Below, one piece after another: positions 42,908-51,663 of a DNA stretch of 64,000 bases. The DNA lies in NCBI GenBank assembly GCA_902786925.1, contig CADAEK010000002.1, positions 186,001 through 250,000 of the forward strand, in the 5' to 3' direction. Under the pieces are notes generated by a model. It saw only the letters and a list, made by a program, of their open reading frames with translations. It searched no databases and was not told where the DNA came from. Within the stretch, counting starts at the first letter, position 1. Each line of letters begins with the position of its first letter. A program made the position numbers and the translations under genes. Source of the stretch: an uncultured Bacteroidales bacterium (GTDB taxonomy: Bacteria; Bacteroidota; Bacteroidia; Bacteroidales; Bacteroidaceae).

Positions 42908-43470
42908 TAGAACTGAATCTCAGGTGCTTTCTCCACAGCAGCGCGCTGTGAAGCTTCAATCTCGTACATGGCCTCTTTGTGGAATCCGAACAATCCTGCA
43001 AGAAGATTGGCAGGGAATGTCTGGACAGCGTTGTTCAGTTCGCGAGTGGCAGAGTTGAAGTAGCGGCGAACAGCGGCCAGCTTGTTCTCGATGTCGGAGA
43101 GCTCGCCCTGCAACTGGAGGAAGTTCTGGTTGGCTTTCAGGTCTGGATAAGCCTCGACTTGTACTTTCAATCCTGCCAATGCAGATGTGAGCATATTGTC
43201 AGCCTGAATCTTGTCATTGATGCTTGTGGCGCTCATAGATGCAGAACGTGCAGCTGTGATAGCTTCCAAGAGTTCTTTCTCGTGTGCGGCATAGCCCTTG
43301 ACGGTGGCTACGAGTTGAGGCACGAGGTCATAACGTTGCTTCAGCTGAACGTCAATATCAGCAAAAGCGTTCTCGCGATTGTTGCGAAGTTTTACAAGAT
43401 TGTTGTAGATACTGATGGCACAAAGAACAATGACGGCAATTACCGCAATAATGATAAAAGTAACACTCAT
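42907..43470 (-). CDS. lemA: LemA family protein
   Basis: 187 residues: one N-terminal helix (about 3-23) and a helical bundle with NNLVKLRNNRENAFADIDVQLKQR (shown here in two parts: NNLVKLRNNRENAFAD and IDVQLKQR), DLVPQLVATVKGY and the ending APEIQF. LemA proteins are membrane-anchored partners of HtpX in many bacteria; the mechanism is unknown. I start at MSVTFII, since upstream codons overlap the promoter (TATCTTTG, minus strand 43533-43526). Confidence 0.92.
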   Translation of the reverse strand: MSVTFIIIAVIAVIVLCAISIYNNLVKLRNNRENAFADIDVQLKQRYDLVPQLVATVKGYAAHEKELLEAITAARSASMSATSINDKIQADNMLTSALAGLKVQVEAYPDLKANQNFLQLQGELSDIENKLAAVRRYFNSATRELNNAVQTFPANLLAGLFGFHKEAMYEIEASQRAAVEKAPEIQF

Positions 43471-43525
43471 AGTTGTCTTATAGTTTTTAAATGGTTTGTT
43501 ATTCTTTCTTATTATAAATATGTTG

Positions 43526-43594
43526 CAAAGATAGCACTTCTCATTAATTCGTTGCAATTTTTAGCGTTTTTTAAGGAGAAAAGTACTACCTTTG
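43526..43594. promoter_or_regulatory. Divergent promoters lemA / alaS
   Basis: Minus-strand TATCTTTG at 43533-43526 (lemA) and plus-strand TACCTTTG at 43587-43594 (alaS). The alaS leader (43601-43646) is made of short AAATAGT-like repeats. Confidence 0.65.
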
Positions 43595-43646
43595 CACCCT
43601 AAATAGTGAATAGCAAATAGTAAATTGTCAAATAGTTAATAGTACA

Positions 43647-46262
43647 ATGACAGCAAAAGAGATACGCGAGTCTTTCAAAAAGTTCTTTGAAAGCAAGGAG
43701 CACCTGATTGTGCCATCGGCTCCGATGGTAGTGAAGGATGACCCCACGTTGATGTTCACCAACGCGGGCATGAATCAGTTTAAGGATATCATTTTGGGCA
43801 ATGCTGTGCCCAAGAGCCGCCGTCAGGCGGATTCGCAGAAGTGTCTGCGTGTGAGCGGTAAGCATAACGACCTCGAAGAGGTGGGACACGATACTTATCA
43901 TCACACCATGTTCGAGATGTTGGGTAACTGGTCGTTTGGCGACTACTTCAAGAAGGAAGCCATCTCATGGGCATGGGAGTACATTGTTGATGTGCTGAAG
44001 ATTGATCCTAAAGACCTCTATGCTACCGTCTTCGAAGGCAGCCCCGAAGAGGGTTTGTCTCGCGACGATGAGGCTGCTGGCATCTGGGAGCAGTTCCTGC
44101 CCAAGGACCACATCATCAATGGCAACAAGCACGACAACTTCTGGGAGATGGGCGACACAGGCCCATGCGGTCCTTGCTCTGAGATTCACGTCGATTCTCG
44201 TTCAGAGGAAGAGAAGGCTAAGGTGCCTGGCCGCGAACTTGTCAACAAAGACCATCCACAAGTCATTGAGATATGGAACCTCGTGTTCATGCAGTACAAC
44301 CGCAAGGCTGACGGCTCGCTCGAAGGCCTGCCTGCTAAGGTCATCGACACCGGTATGGGCTTTGAGCGTCTGGTTCGTACCCTTCAGGGCAAGACGTCCA
44401 ACTACGACACCGATGTGTTCCAGCCACTCATCAAGGTGCTGGGCGACATGTCGGGCTGCAAGTATGGTGACGACGAGAAGAAGGACATTGCTATGCGTGT
44501 GGTAGTTGACCACCTGCGTGCCATCGCCTTCGCCATTGCCGATGGTCAGCTCCCATCCAACGCGAAGGCTGGCTATGTGATTCGTCGTATTCTGCGCCGT
44601 GCCGTTCGTTACGGCTACACCTTCCTGGGCCAGAAAGAAGCCTTTATCTATAAGCTCGTGCCAACCCTCGTTGAGGAGATGGGCGATGCCTTCCCCGAGA
44701 TTGCTGCTCAGCAGAAGCTCGTCATGAAGGTGATGCAGGAAGAGGAAAGCTCGTTTCTCCGCACTCTTGAGAACGGTATCAAGCTCCTGCAAGGAGTGAT
44801 TGACGAGACCAAGGCTGCTGGCAAGACAGAGATTGCTGGCGACAAGGCCTTCACCCTCTTCGACACCTTTGGCTTCCCGCTCGACCTCACCGAACTCATC
44901 TGCCGTGAGCAAGGCTTCACCGTCGATGAGAAAGGTTTTGATGCGTGCATGCAGGAACAGAAGAACCGTGCCCGCAACGCTGCAGAAGTAAAGCTGGGCG
45001 ACTGGGTAGTGCTGAGCGATGCAGAGAGTGAGTTCGTCGGTTACGACTACACCGAGCATCCTGCACACATTATTAAATATAGAGAGGTGCAGCAGAAGAA
45101 GCGCACCGCCTATGAGGTCATTCTCGACAAGACACCATTCTATGGCGAGATGGGTGGTGAGGTTGGCGACACCGGCGTGCTCGTCAGCGAGAATGAAGAG
45201 ATTCAGGTGCTCGACACCAAGAAGGAGAACGGACTTTCCATCCACATCGTCGATAAGCTGCCTGAACAGCCTGAGGCAGAGTTCATGGCTTGCGTGGATG
45301 TAGAGCGTCGTCGTGCCATTGAGGCTAACCACACTTGTACCCACTTGCTCGACGAGGCCCTCCGTGAGGTGCTGGGCGACCACGTGGAACAGAAGGGTTC
45401 GCTCGTTACAGCCGACTCGCTTCGTTTTGACTTCTCTCACTTCGAGAAGGTTACTCCTGAACAGCTTCGTGAGGTGGAGCATATCGTCAACGCCAAGATT
45501 CGTGAGGACATTCCGCTGAAGGAATACCGCGACTATCCTATTGAGGAAGCCAAGAAACTTGGCGCTATCGCCCTCTTCGGTGAGAAGTATGGCGACAAGG
45601 TACGTGTTGTTCAGTTTGGCAGCAGCGTTGAGTTCTGTGGTGGTTGTCACGCGCAGAGCACAGGTCGTCTTGGCATGGTGCGCATCATTTCTGAAAGCTC
45701 CATTGCTGCAGGTGTGCGCCGCATTGAGGCTGTCACAGGTAAGGCTGTGGAAGATATGCTTGACAAGATGCAGGACTTCATGGTTGACCTTAAGGGCTTG
45801 CTCAATAACGCTCCCGACCTCATTGCTACTGTTCAGCGTGCCATTGCTGAGAACAAGGAACTCCAGTCTCAGGTGGACGAGTTCAAGGCGCAGAAGGCAC
45901 AGCAGCTCAAGCAGATTCTGATAGAAAAGGCTCGCGATGTGAACGGCGTGAAAGTCATTTCGGGTGTGCTGCCCATGGAGGCACAGCACGTGAAAGACAT
46001 TGCCTTCCAGTTGCGTGGCCAGTTTGCCGAGCGCTTGCTCGTGGTTATCGGTAGCGAGGCAGCAGGCAAGCCTACACTCACCGTCTCTATCTCCGATGAC
46101 CTCGTAGCCGAGGGCAAGAATGCGGGTCAGTATGTTCGCGAGGCAGGCAAACTTATCCAAGGCGGTGGCGGCGGTCAGCCTCACTTTGCTACAGCCGGTG
46201 GTAAGAACCCTGAAGGCTTGAAGGCAGCAGTCGACAAGATTATAGAGCTGGCTGGTTTGTAA
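43647..46262 (+). CDS. alaS: Alanyl-tRNA synthetase
   Basis: 871 residues in the normal order: a class II catalytic core ([14 protein letters not shown] start, [24 protein letters not shown]), the editing domain with [12 protein letters not shown] and [10 protein letters not shown] zinc/active-site blocks, and the C-terminal DHHA1-like C-Ala domain ([14 protein letters not shown]). It charges tRNA-Ala and removes mischarged Ser and Gly. Codon usage is noticeably restricted, as expected of a highly expressed gene. Confidence 0.97.
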   Translation: MTAKEIRESFKKFFESKEHLIVPSAPMVVKDDPTLMFTNAGMNQFKDIILGNAVPKSRRQADSQKCLRVSGKHNDLEEVGHDTYHHTMFEMLGNWSFGDYFKKEAISWAWEYIVDVLKIDPKDLYATVFEGSPEEGLSRDDEAAGIWEQFLPKDHIINGNKHDNFWEMGDTGPCGPCSEIHVDSRSEEEKAKVPGRELVNKDHPQVIEIWNLVFMQYNRKADGSLEGLPAKVIDTGMGFERLVRTLQGKTSNYDTDVFQPLIKVLGDMSGCKYGDDEKKDIAMRVVVDHLRAIAFAIADGQLPSNAKAGYVIRRILRRAVRYGYTFLGQKEAFIYKLVPTLVEEMGDAFPEIAAQQKLVMKVMQEEESSFLRTLENGIKLLQGVIDETKAAGKTEIAGDKAFTLFDTFGFPLDLTELICREQGFTVDEKGFDACMQEQKNRARNAAEVKLGDWVVLSDAESEFVGYDYTEHPAHIIKYREVQQKKRTAYEVILDKTPFYGEMGGEVGDTGVLVSENEEIQVLDTKKENGLSIHIVDKLPEQPEAEFMACVDVERRRAIEANHTCTHLLDEALREVLGDHVEQKGSLVTADSLRFDFSHFEKVTPEQLREVEHIVNAKIREDIPLKEYRDYPIEEAKKLGAIALFGEKYGDKVRVVQFGSSVEFCGGCHAQSTGRLGMVRIISESSIAAGVRRIEAVTGKAVEDMLDKMQDFMVDLKGLLNNAPDLIATVQRAIAENKELQSQVDEFKAQKAQQLKQILIEKARDVNGVKVISGVLPMEAQHVKDIAFQLRGQFAERLLVVIGSEAAGKPTLTVSISDDLVAEGKNAGQYVREAGKLIQGGGGGQPHFATAGGKNPEGLKAAVDKIIELAGL

Positions 46263-46289
46263 GACATCCTCTTTTATAATATAGATAAG

Positions 46290-46323
46290 AAAGGGCGACT
46301 TCCGTAGGGAGGTCGCCCTTTTC
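46290..46323 (+). terminator. Terminator after alaS
   Basis: AGGGCGAC pairs with GTCGCCCT (46292-46299 with 46312-46319), followed by TTTTC. Confidence 0.85.
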
Positions 46324-46333
46324 TTTTGCCTTT

Positions 46334-46419
46334 TGTAACACATTTCCGTGCAGGTTGTGTTACAAGTGTAACACACCGTGTGTTATAAATGTTACATCGG
46401 GTGTGTTACAAGCGTCACA
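46334..46419. repeat. Dyad-array repeat, family B, copy 2 (23-bp period)
   Basis: 16-bp units start at 46358 (TGTTACAAGTGTAACA, a perfect dyad), 46381 and 46404. A half-unit TGTAACA at 46334 is out of phase by one base. The spacers and the ATCGGG ending match copy 1 at 19717-19824. Confidence 0.85.
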
Positions 46420-46592
46420 GCCTCCTCCGAAAAGGGAAGGAGAAAAGCCTCCTCCCGACCTCCCTTCCTCATTAATCTAAACGTCAATCCTCGTCAATTA
46501 TTTATATAGTACAAGTAGGGGAGTATTTGTTGTGCCGTTGCTGCAATCGGTGGCAGAGAATTTATAGATGATGAATAGTGTTCTGAATAACC

Positions 46593-46622
46593 AAAAGGGG
46601 CAGCCTGTTGTGGCCGCCCCTC
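46593..46622 (-). terminator. Terminator of the DUF4923-like gene
   Basis: On the minus strand GGGGC...GCCCC is followed by TTTT. The stem is short but GC-rich. Confidence 0.65.
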
Positions 46623-46661
46623 CTGCTTATGATATCTGTTTTGAAAAGGTTACGGAAAAAT

Positions 46662-47303
46662 TTACTTTCCGAACGTGAGGGCAAGGTAGAGAATCTTCAC
46701 CTTGTCGAGCACGTCTGATACTGACTTTACCTGAGCTGCGTAGTTGTCAGCCTGTGGTGCAGCAGCCTTGACGAAGTCGAGCATGTCGCTTGGAGTCAGG
46801 GCGAGCTGGAGACGGCCACCGTCGAGTTTGCCGTTGAACTTGAAGGTCTTGCCAGTCTCGTTGAGTGTGACAGCGATAGTTGCGCCTTCAAGAGCGTAGG
46901 TGCCTTCAAATTCCTTTGAAGCAACTACAACCTTAGCAGTCTGACCGTCTTCCTTGCTGTTGTTGAAAGTGAACTTCAGCATGCCTGGCTTGAAGCCTGC
47001 CTTGGTGAGACCTTCCTTGATGACTGGCTCTACCTTCTCGGCAGCGGCATTGCCTGCAGCCTTGGCAGCTGCATTGCCTGGACCGAATGCGATGCCTGGC
47101 TCACGGTATGACCAGGTGCCCTTCACTGCGTCTGCAGTAAGTTCCTCTTCGCCAATGAGGTTGGCGTCAGAATTAAGACTCTTTGCTGTAGCTGCTGCTG
47201 CCTTGGCCTTCTTGGCAAGGTTACCGAGCTGTGCGTACATGATTGTTGGCATGGCAAAGATAGCCGCTGCGACTAGAACTGTTCTAATCAATTCCTTTTT
47301 CAT
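46662..47303 (-). CDS. Exported DUF4923-like protein
   Basis: 213 residues. A signal peptide (VLVAAAIFAMPTIMYAQ) is followed by an Ala/Lys-rich helical stretch and a lipocalin-like beta domain beginning AVKGTWSYREPGIAFGPGNA. That layout is typical of the Bacteroidales DUF4923 family. Function unknown; the beta domain probably binds a hydrophobic ligand or lies at the envelope. The -7 box TACCTTTG is at 47364-47357 (minus strand). Single gene unit with its own terminator. Confidence 0.78.
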   Translation of the reverse strand: MKKELIRTVLVAAAIFAMPTIMYAQLGNLAKKAKAAAATAKSLNSDANLIGEEELTADAVKGTWSYREPGIAFGPGNAAAKAAGNAAAEKVEPVIKEGLTKAGFKPGMLKFTFNNSKEDGQTAKVVVASKEFEGTYALEGATIAVTLNETGKTFKFNGKLDGGRLQLALTPSDMLDFVKAAAPQADNYAAQVKSVSDVLDKVKILYLALTFGK

Positions 47304-47448
47304 AATCACGGTGTTTTTTTAGTTATTAATAAAAGAGTACAGTAACATAGTGGTGGCAAAGGTATATATTCCGGGTTATTTGTACAATAATTTATGCGAT
47401 TTTGTATGCAAATACATACAAATGAGCGATTGATTAGTACAAATAGAC

Positions 47449-48945
47449 TTATTTTGAAGGCATAGTTTGCTCTTTGGGCCAGTTGACGAGGAAGACTCGT
47501 TGCGTGGCTCGGGTGATGGCGGTGTAGAGCCAGCGGAAGTAGTCGGGCGTGAGGAGCTCTGGAGTCATGTAGCCTTGGTCGATGAACACGTTGGTCCATT
47601 GTCCGCCTTGCGCTTTGTGGCAGGTGACGGCATAGGCGTATTTCACTTGCAGGGCGTTATAGTAGGGGTCTCGCCGCAAGGCTTTGAGTTTGTCTTGCTT
47701 GGAGCGCAGGGTAGGGTCGCCTGCATAGTCTTCCATAATATTATTATATAATGTGTTTTGCTGCTCGCGGGTGAGGGCAGGGGCCTCGGCCTGAAGCGTG
47801 TCGCGCAGTAGGGTGATGTCCATGCTGAAGTGGTCGAAGTCGGGAAACTCCAGAGTGGCATCGACGAAAGTGAAGCCATAGAAGTTGCGCTCGTTGCGCA
47901 CACGGCGCACAATGGCTGTGTCGCCATTGGCAATGAAGTCGAAGGGCACGGTCTCAGCTTCTTGGGCTGGTTTTCCCTCCTGCTTGGCGTTGGCAACGAG
48001 CTCGAGTGCGAGCTTCTCCGTCCAGTAGTAGTTGTTCTTGGCCACCATGAGCATATCGCCGCTTTCGATGGCTTCTTCTCGCCACAGGATTTGTGCGCGG
48101 ATGCCGTTGTTGTAGATGTTGGCGCGCTTGTTGCTGCGGGTAACGACAATGGTTTCGTCTTCACCATCGCGCTGGTAGCACTCTTCAAGGGCTTCAATAA
48201 GCTCGTTTCCGGGGATGTTCTGAATGTCGGGGAATCCGCTGAAGCGAATCTTGGGGAAGGAAAAGAGGTCTTCGTCTTCAAGGAGTTGGCGCAAGTGGGT
48301 GGCATTCCACAGGATGCCGGAGGAGTCGGCCTGGCGCACCACCTCGGTGAGGGTGTGGCTGATGACTTGTAGTCCGTAGCCACCCATGTAGTTGTCGTTG
48401 AGAGCCGGACTCTCATCATCGCCCACGGGAGGAAGCTGGGCGGTGTCGCCCATCAGGATGAGCCGGCAGCCCTTGCCCCCATAGACGAAATGAACCAGGT
48501 CGTCGAGCAGTCTGCCCGTACCGTAGAGACTGCCGGAAAGGTACTCGTCGTTGGCTATCATGGATGCCTCGTCGCAGATGAAGAGGAGGTTCTGCCGCAT
48601 GTTGTAATTCAGCGTGAAGATGCTGTCCTTGTCAATGGACTTCTGGCGGTAGATGCGCTTATGGATGGTGAAAGCAGGGTGCTCCGAATAGAGAGAAAAG
48701 ACTTTGGCAGCTCGGCCCGTAGGCGCCATCAGCACGCATTCGCGCTCGAGCTGTTCCATGGTCTTGACCAAGGCGCTGACGAGCGACGTTTTGCCCGTTC
48801 CTGCAAAGCCGCGGAGCACGAACACCGAGTCGGCTTCGGACGAGAGAATGAACTCGCTGAGCGAATCAATGACTTTTTCCTGGTCGGGCGTCGGAATATG
48901 CTCAAAATGATGGCAAATGAGTTCTTTGAGATAGTCTTTTATCAT
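47449..48945 (-). CDS. RecD/Pif1-like superfamily 1 helicase
   Basis: 498 residues. Walker A GFAGTGKT (46-53), Walker B LLFICDEASM, the motif III block LILMGDTAQLPPVG, and the C-terminal UvrD-like segment YAVTCHKAQGGQW with WLYTAITRA. It lacks the N-terminal extension of RecD2 and any RecB/RecC partner, so it is a stand-alone SF1B DNA helicase, probably used in repair or replication restart. No operon partner is evident. Confidence 0.88.
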   Translation of the reverse strand: MIKDYLKELICHHFEHIPTPDQEKVIDSLSEFILSSEADSVFVLRGFAGTGKTSLVSALVKTMEQLERECVLMAPTGRAAKVFSLYSEHPAFTIHKRIYRQKSIDKDSIFTLNYNMRQNLLFICDEASMIANDEYLSGSLYGTGRLLDDLVHFVYGGKGCRLILMGDTAQLPPVGDDESPALNDNYMGGYGLQVISHTLTEVVRQADSSGILWNATHLRQLLEDEDLFSFPKIRFSGFPDIQNIPGNELIEALEECYQRDGEDETIVVTRSNKRANIYNNGIRAQILWREEAIESGDMLMVAKNNYYWTEKLALELVANAKQEGKPAQEAETVPFDFIANGDTAIVRRVRNERNFYGFTFVDATLEFPDFDHFSMDITLLRDTLQAEAPALTREQQNTLYNNIMEDYAGDPTLRSKQDKLKALRRDPYYNALQVKYAYAVTCHKAQGGQWTNVFIDQGYMTPELLTPDYFRWLYTAITRATQRVFLVNWPKEQTMPSK

Positions 48946-48996
48946 CTTTTTTCAAAAAAAAAGTGTAAGTTGTGGGCGCAATTGATTTTTTATGCT

Positions 48997-49004
48997 TATT
49001 TTTG
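48997..49004 (+). promoter_or_regulatory. -7 box for the 49111 gene
   Basis: TATTTTTG, giving a leader of about 100 nt. Confidence 0.5.
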
Positions 49005-49110
49005 CCACGAATATAGCGATTCTTCGCGAACTGGACTGCAGACGAGGCGGAAAACTTGCTTGCAGGGCAGCGAAAAGGTGTGTAATCAATAAAAAAATAG
49101 CAAACATATC

Positions 49111-49860
49111 ATGAAAAAAAGTATTGTAAACTGCATCCTTGTACTTTGTACTTTGGGTCTTGCTGTAGCATGCTTCTTCAGCATCTACAATGACATTGCC
49201 TTTGATGATGAGAAGGCTGCTCGTGAGAAAATGGTGATTGACCGTCTGATGGACATCCGCAACGCGGAGGAACAGTTCAAGATGACTTTCGGTGAATACT
49301 GCGGCACGATGGACTCATTGATTGACTTTGTGAAGAACGGCAAGACTGTCGATAAGATTATCAAGGATGGTGAATTGACTGACGACCAGCTGGAAGCAGG
49401 CATGACAGAGCGCGAGGCAGTGGCTCTGGGCATCATTAAGCGTGATACCGTGTGGATTACTGCTGCTGCTAAGTTGGGCATCGCTAATCCAGACTCTATG
49501 AAGTATGTGCCTGTAGGTCGCAAGGCTGATGGCTCATTCACAGTGGTACGCTCAACATTCGACCCATCTGTGTATGATACAATCTACCAGGGCATCATCG
49601 AACTTCGTAAAAAGGCTGCCTTCAACATGAAGTCGAACGAATTCGACATGATGGTGGAGTTCCGTGCACGTCTGGATGACTACATGGACGGCATGAGCGA
49701 AAAGAAAATCAAGAACTTGAAGTCTGACCTGAAGAAGCGCCACAAGAACCGTGCCGAACTGATGCTGGACAACGAGGACCACACAGAAGGCGGATGGTAT
49801 GGCCTTCGCATTGGTGACCTTGACGACGCCAACAACAAGATGGCTGGTAACTGGGAGTAA
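49111..49860 (+). CDS. Membrane-anchored protein of unknown function
   Basis: 249 residues: one N-terminal hydrophobic helix (about 6-26), then a soluble region of alternating helices (DEKAAREKMVIDRLMDIRN) and a central MKYVPVGRKADGSFTV beta piece. A C-terminal charged region carries NWE at the end. The cysteine in the hydrophobic segment (VACFFS) could be a lipidation site, but the context fits a membrane helix better. I do not recognise the family. It stands before DUF3822-rsmD. Confidence 0.7.
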   Translation: MKKSIVNCILVLCTLGLAVACFFSIYNDIAFDDEKAAREKMVIDRLMDIRNAEEQFKMTFGEYCGTMDSLIDFVKNGKTVDKIIKDGELTDDQLEAGMTEREAVALGIIKRDTVWITAAAKLGIANPDSMKYVPVGRKADGSFTVVRSTFDPSVYDTIYQGIIELRKKAAFNMKSNEFDMMVEFRARLDDYMDGMSEKKIKNLKSDLKKRHKNRAELMLDNEDHTEGGWYGLRIGDLDDANNKMAGNWE

Positions 49861-49867
49861 AATATAG

Positions 49868-49902
49868 TTGACAGTTGATAATTGACAGTTGACAATTGAT
49901 GG
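49868..49902 (+). repeat. Heptamer repeat, family E, copy 2 (5 units)
   Basis: Five 7-bp units, TTGACAG, TTGATAA, TTGACAG, TTGACAA, TTGATGG. The last unit contains the ATG start of the DUF3822 gene. Confidence 0.85.
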
Positions 49903-50711
49903 CAGATAATCCGATTAACAATAAAAGTTTGTCCATTCGAGTCTGCTCGAATGGACTTTCTTTTTGTACCTATGCTCCAGGGCAAGAGGAACCGTTTGAC
50001 TATAAGGTGGTGGAGGTGAACCATACTATCTCGCTGGCGGCCAACTTGAAAGAGGCGCTCATGAATGAGCCAATGCTCAAGCAGCCGTATCAGCGAGTGA
50101 ATGTGTTGGTGGCGACACCACACTTCACAACGGTGCCTGTGGCAGCTTTTCAGAAGGAGGAGGTGCAGGATGTATACCATCTGGTCTTCCCTAAGGATGG
50201 CCCTCAGCATGTGAGCTACAATGTGCTGAGACGTTCGGGCATTGCCATCGTCTTCGGCATGGACAAGAACATCCGGCAGCTGCTGCTGGACGACTTCCCT
50301 CGTGCGCGTTTCTATGCATCTGCCAGCACGCTGATAGAGTTCTTTGGCGAGAAAAGCCTTTTCGGTCCCGGCAAGAAGATGTTTGCTTATCTGCACGAGA
50401 AGGAGATGACGCTCTATGTCTTTGACCAAGGACGGATGCTCTTCGTCAATACCTTTGAAGCCGTGAGCACAGCAGACCTGCAGTATTACATTCTCAATGT
50501 GTGGAAGGAGTTGGGCCTGGACCAAGTGGATGACTCTCTCTTTGTCATTGGCGATATGGAAGAGCGCGTCACGGAGCTGTCGGAGAAGATTAAGTATTTC
50601 CTGCTTCATGTGACGGTCATTGACCGCAGCGAGGACTTCAAGGACCGCTTGACGATGGGCAACCACTTTATCCCTTACGACTTGCAGACCTTGCTTATCT
50701 GCGGATTTTAG
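49899..50711 (+). CDS. DUF3822 family protein
   Basis: 270 residues of a Bacteroidetes-specific family with an actin/ASKHA-like look: SLSIRVCSNGLSFCTY near the N-terminus and KMFAYLHEKEMTLYVFDQGRMLFVN in the middle (quoted in halves: KMFAYLHEKEMT and LYVFDQGRMLFVN). It usually lies beside rsmD, as here. Role unknown. The ATG at 49899 is embedded in the last heptamer unit of repeat E2, so repeat changes would move the region upstream of the start but not the frame. Confidence 0.82.
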   Translation: MADNPINNKSLSIRVCSNGLSFCTYAPGQEEPFDYKVVEVNHTISLAANLKEALMNEPMLKQPYQRVNVLVATPHFTTVPVAAFQKEEVQDVYHLVFPKDGPQHVSYNVLRRSGIAIVFGMDKNIRQLLLDDFPRARFYASASTLIEFFGEKSLFGPGKKMFAYLHEKEMTLYVFDQGRMLFVNTFEAVSTADLQYYILNVWKELGLDQVDDSLFVIGDMEERVTELSEKIKYFLLHVTVIDRSEDFKDRLTMGNHFIPYDLQTLLICGF

Positions 50712-50717
50712 GTAATG

Positions 50718-50885
50718 TACAATTTATAATTTATAATTTATAATAGGCTGACGCGATGAAGTCAATTGAGAATTGAAAATTAGGCTGACGCGATGAGGCT
50801 TTAGTTCTTCGACCTTTGACCTCAGACCTTTGAAGCCAACACGCCGCATGGTTATTATAAATTATACATTATACATTATAAATTG
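50718..50885. repeat. AT-rich inverted and direct repeats before rsmD
   Basis: The left arm (50718-50745) of AATTTATA units and the right arm (50850-50885) of ATTATACATT units are roughly complementary. Between them TAGGCTGACGCGATGA occurs twice (50744-50759, 50781-50796) and GACCTTTGA twice. The rsmD GTG follows 5 bp later. The whole can fold into one long hairpin. Confidence 0.7.
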
Positions 50886-50890
50886 AAATA

Positions 50891-51421
50891 GTGAGAATTA
50901 TCAGAGGAAAATATAAAGGGAGGCACTTGCCGACTCCTTCAGGCTTTAAGGCGCGTCCCACGACGGACTTCGCGAAGGAGGGCTTGTTCAACATCCTGGA
51001 GAATGTCTATGTGGATTTTGAGGAGGCTCCCACAGCGCTGGACCTTTTTGCCGGTACCGGTTCTATTGGCCTTGAGCTGGCATCGCGTGGTTGCAGCAAG
51101 GTGGTGTCTGTGGAGAAGGACTTCAGACATTGGCAGTTCTTGTCGCGTGTGCAGAAAGAGCTGAAGGCGCAGGAGTGGTTGCCGCTGAAGGGTGACGTCT
51201 TTAAATATGTACGTTCCTGCAAGGAACACTATGACATCATCTTTGCCGACCCTCCATATGCGTTGGAGAACCTGAAAGACATCCCCGATGAGGCATTGCC
51301 CTTGCTGGCAGACGGTGGCCTGCTTGTATTGGAACATGGTAAAGACTACGATTTCTCTGCCCATCCCCGTTTTGTGGAGCATCGCAACTATGGTAGTGTG
51401 AATTTCTCCTTCTTCCAGTAG
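50891..51421 (+). CDS. rsmD: 16S rRNA (guanine(966)-N2)-methyltransferase RsmD, GTG start
   Basis: 176 residues: MRIIRGKYKGRHLPTP at the start, the SAM loop FAGTGS (53-58) and catalytic DPPY (120-123). It methylates G966 in the 30S head. The start is GTG at 50891; no ATG is close and the conserved MRIIRG falls exactly here. It follows DUF3822 across a 179-bp repeat-rich gap. Confidence 0.95.
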   Translation: MRIIRGKYKGRHLPTPSGFKARPTTDFAKEGLFNILENVYVDFEEAPTALDLFAGTGSIGLELASRGCSKVVSVEKDFRHWQFLSRVQKELKAQEWLPLKGDVFKYVRSCKEHYDIIFADPPYALENLKDIPDEALPLLADGGLLVLEHGKDYDFSAHPRFVEHRNYGSVNFSFFQ

Positions 51422-51482
51422 GGGAATAGAATAGCCGTTCTGCGAGCGTGTCCGTAAGGCATGCAGCAGGTAGGAAACAAGA

Positions 51483-51513
51483 AGGCCCGGCCAACATCAT
51501 GTTGGTCGGGCCT
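51483..51513. terminator. Terminator after rsmD
   Basis: A 13-bp GC-rich stem AGGCCCGGCCAAC with one wobble pair and a five-base loop, followed by ATTTG. Confidence 0.75.
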
Positions 51514-51663
51514 ATTTGTGCTACGCTCTATATACTGTACTCTTTTATTATTAGTGTCGCAGCACTCTTCTTTGTAGAGCCTTCCTTTCAGTCCTCTTGT
51601 ATGCTTGAGCTTGTTGCGCTTAAGCGATGTCCGGCTGAAGGGAAGGCTCTCTAAGGTCGCAGA

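Larger units (their letters stand above)
46263..46661. other. 399-bp intergenic stretch between convergent genes
   Basis: It contains the alaS terminator, the family B array (46334-46419), an undistinguished stretch (46420-46590), and the terminator of the DUF4923-like gene. I see no gene in it. Confidence 0.7.

Noticed and set aside
44202-46376. A 724-codon minus-strand frame
   Set aside because: It is the antisense of alaS, a long shadow caused by that gene's restricted codon use.
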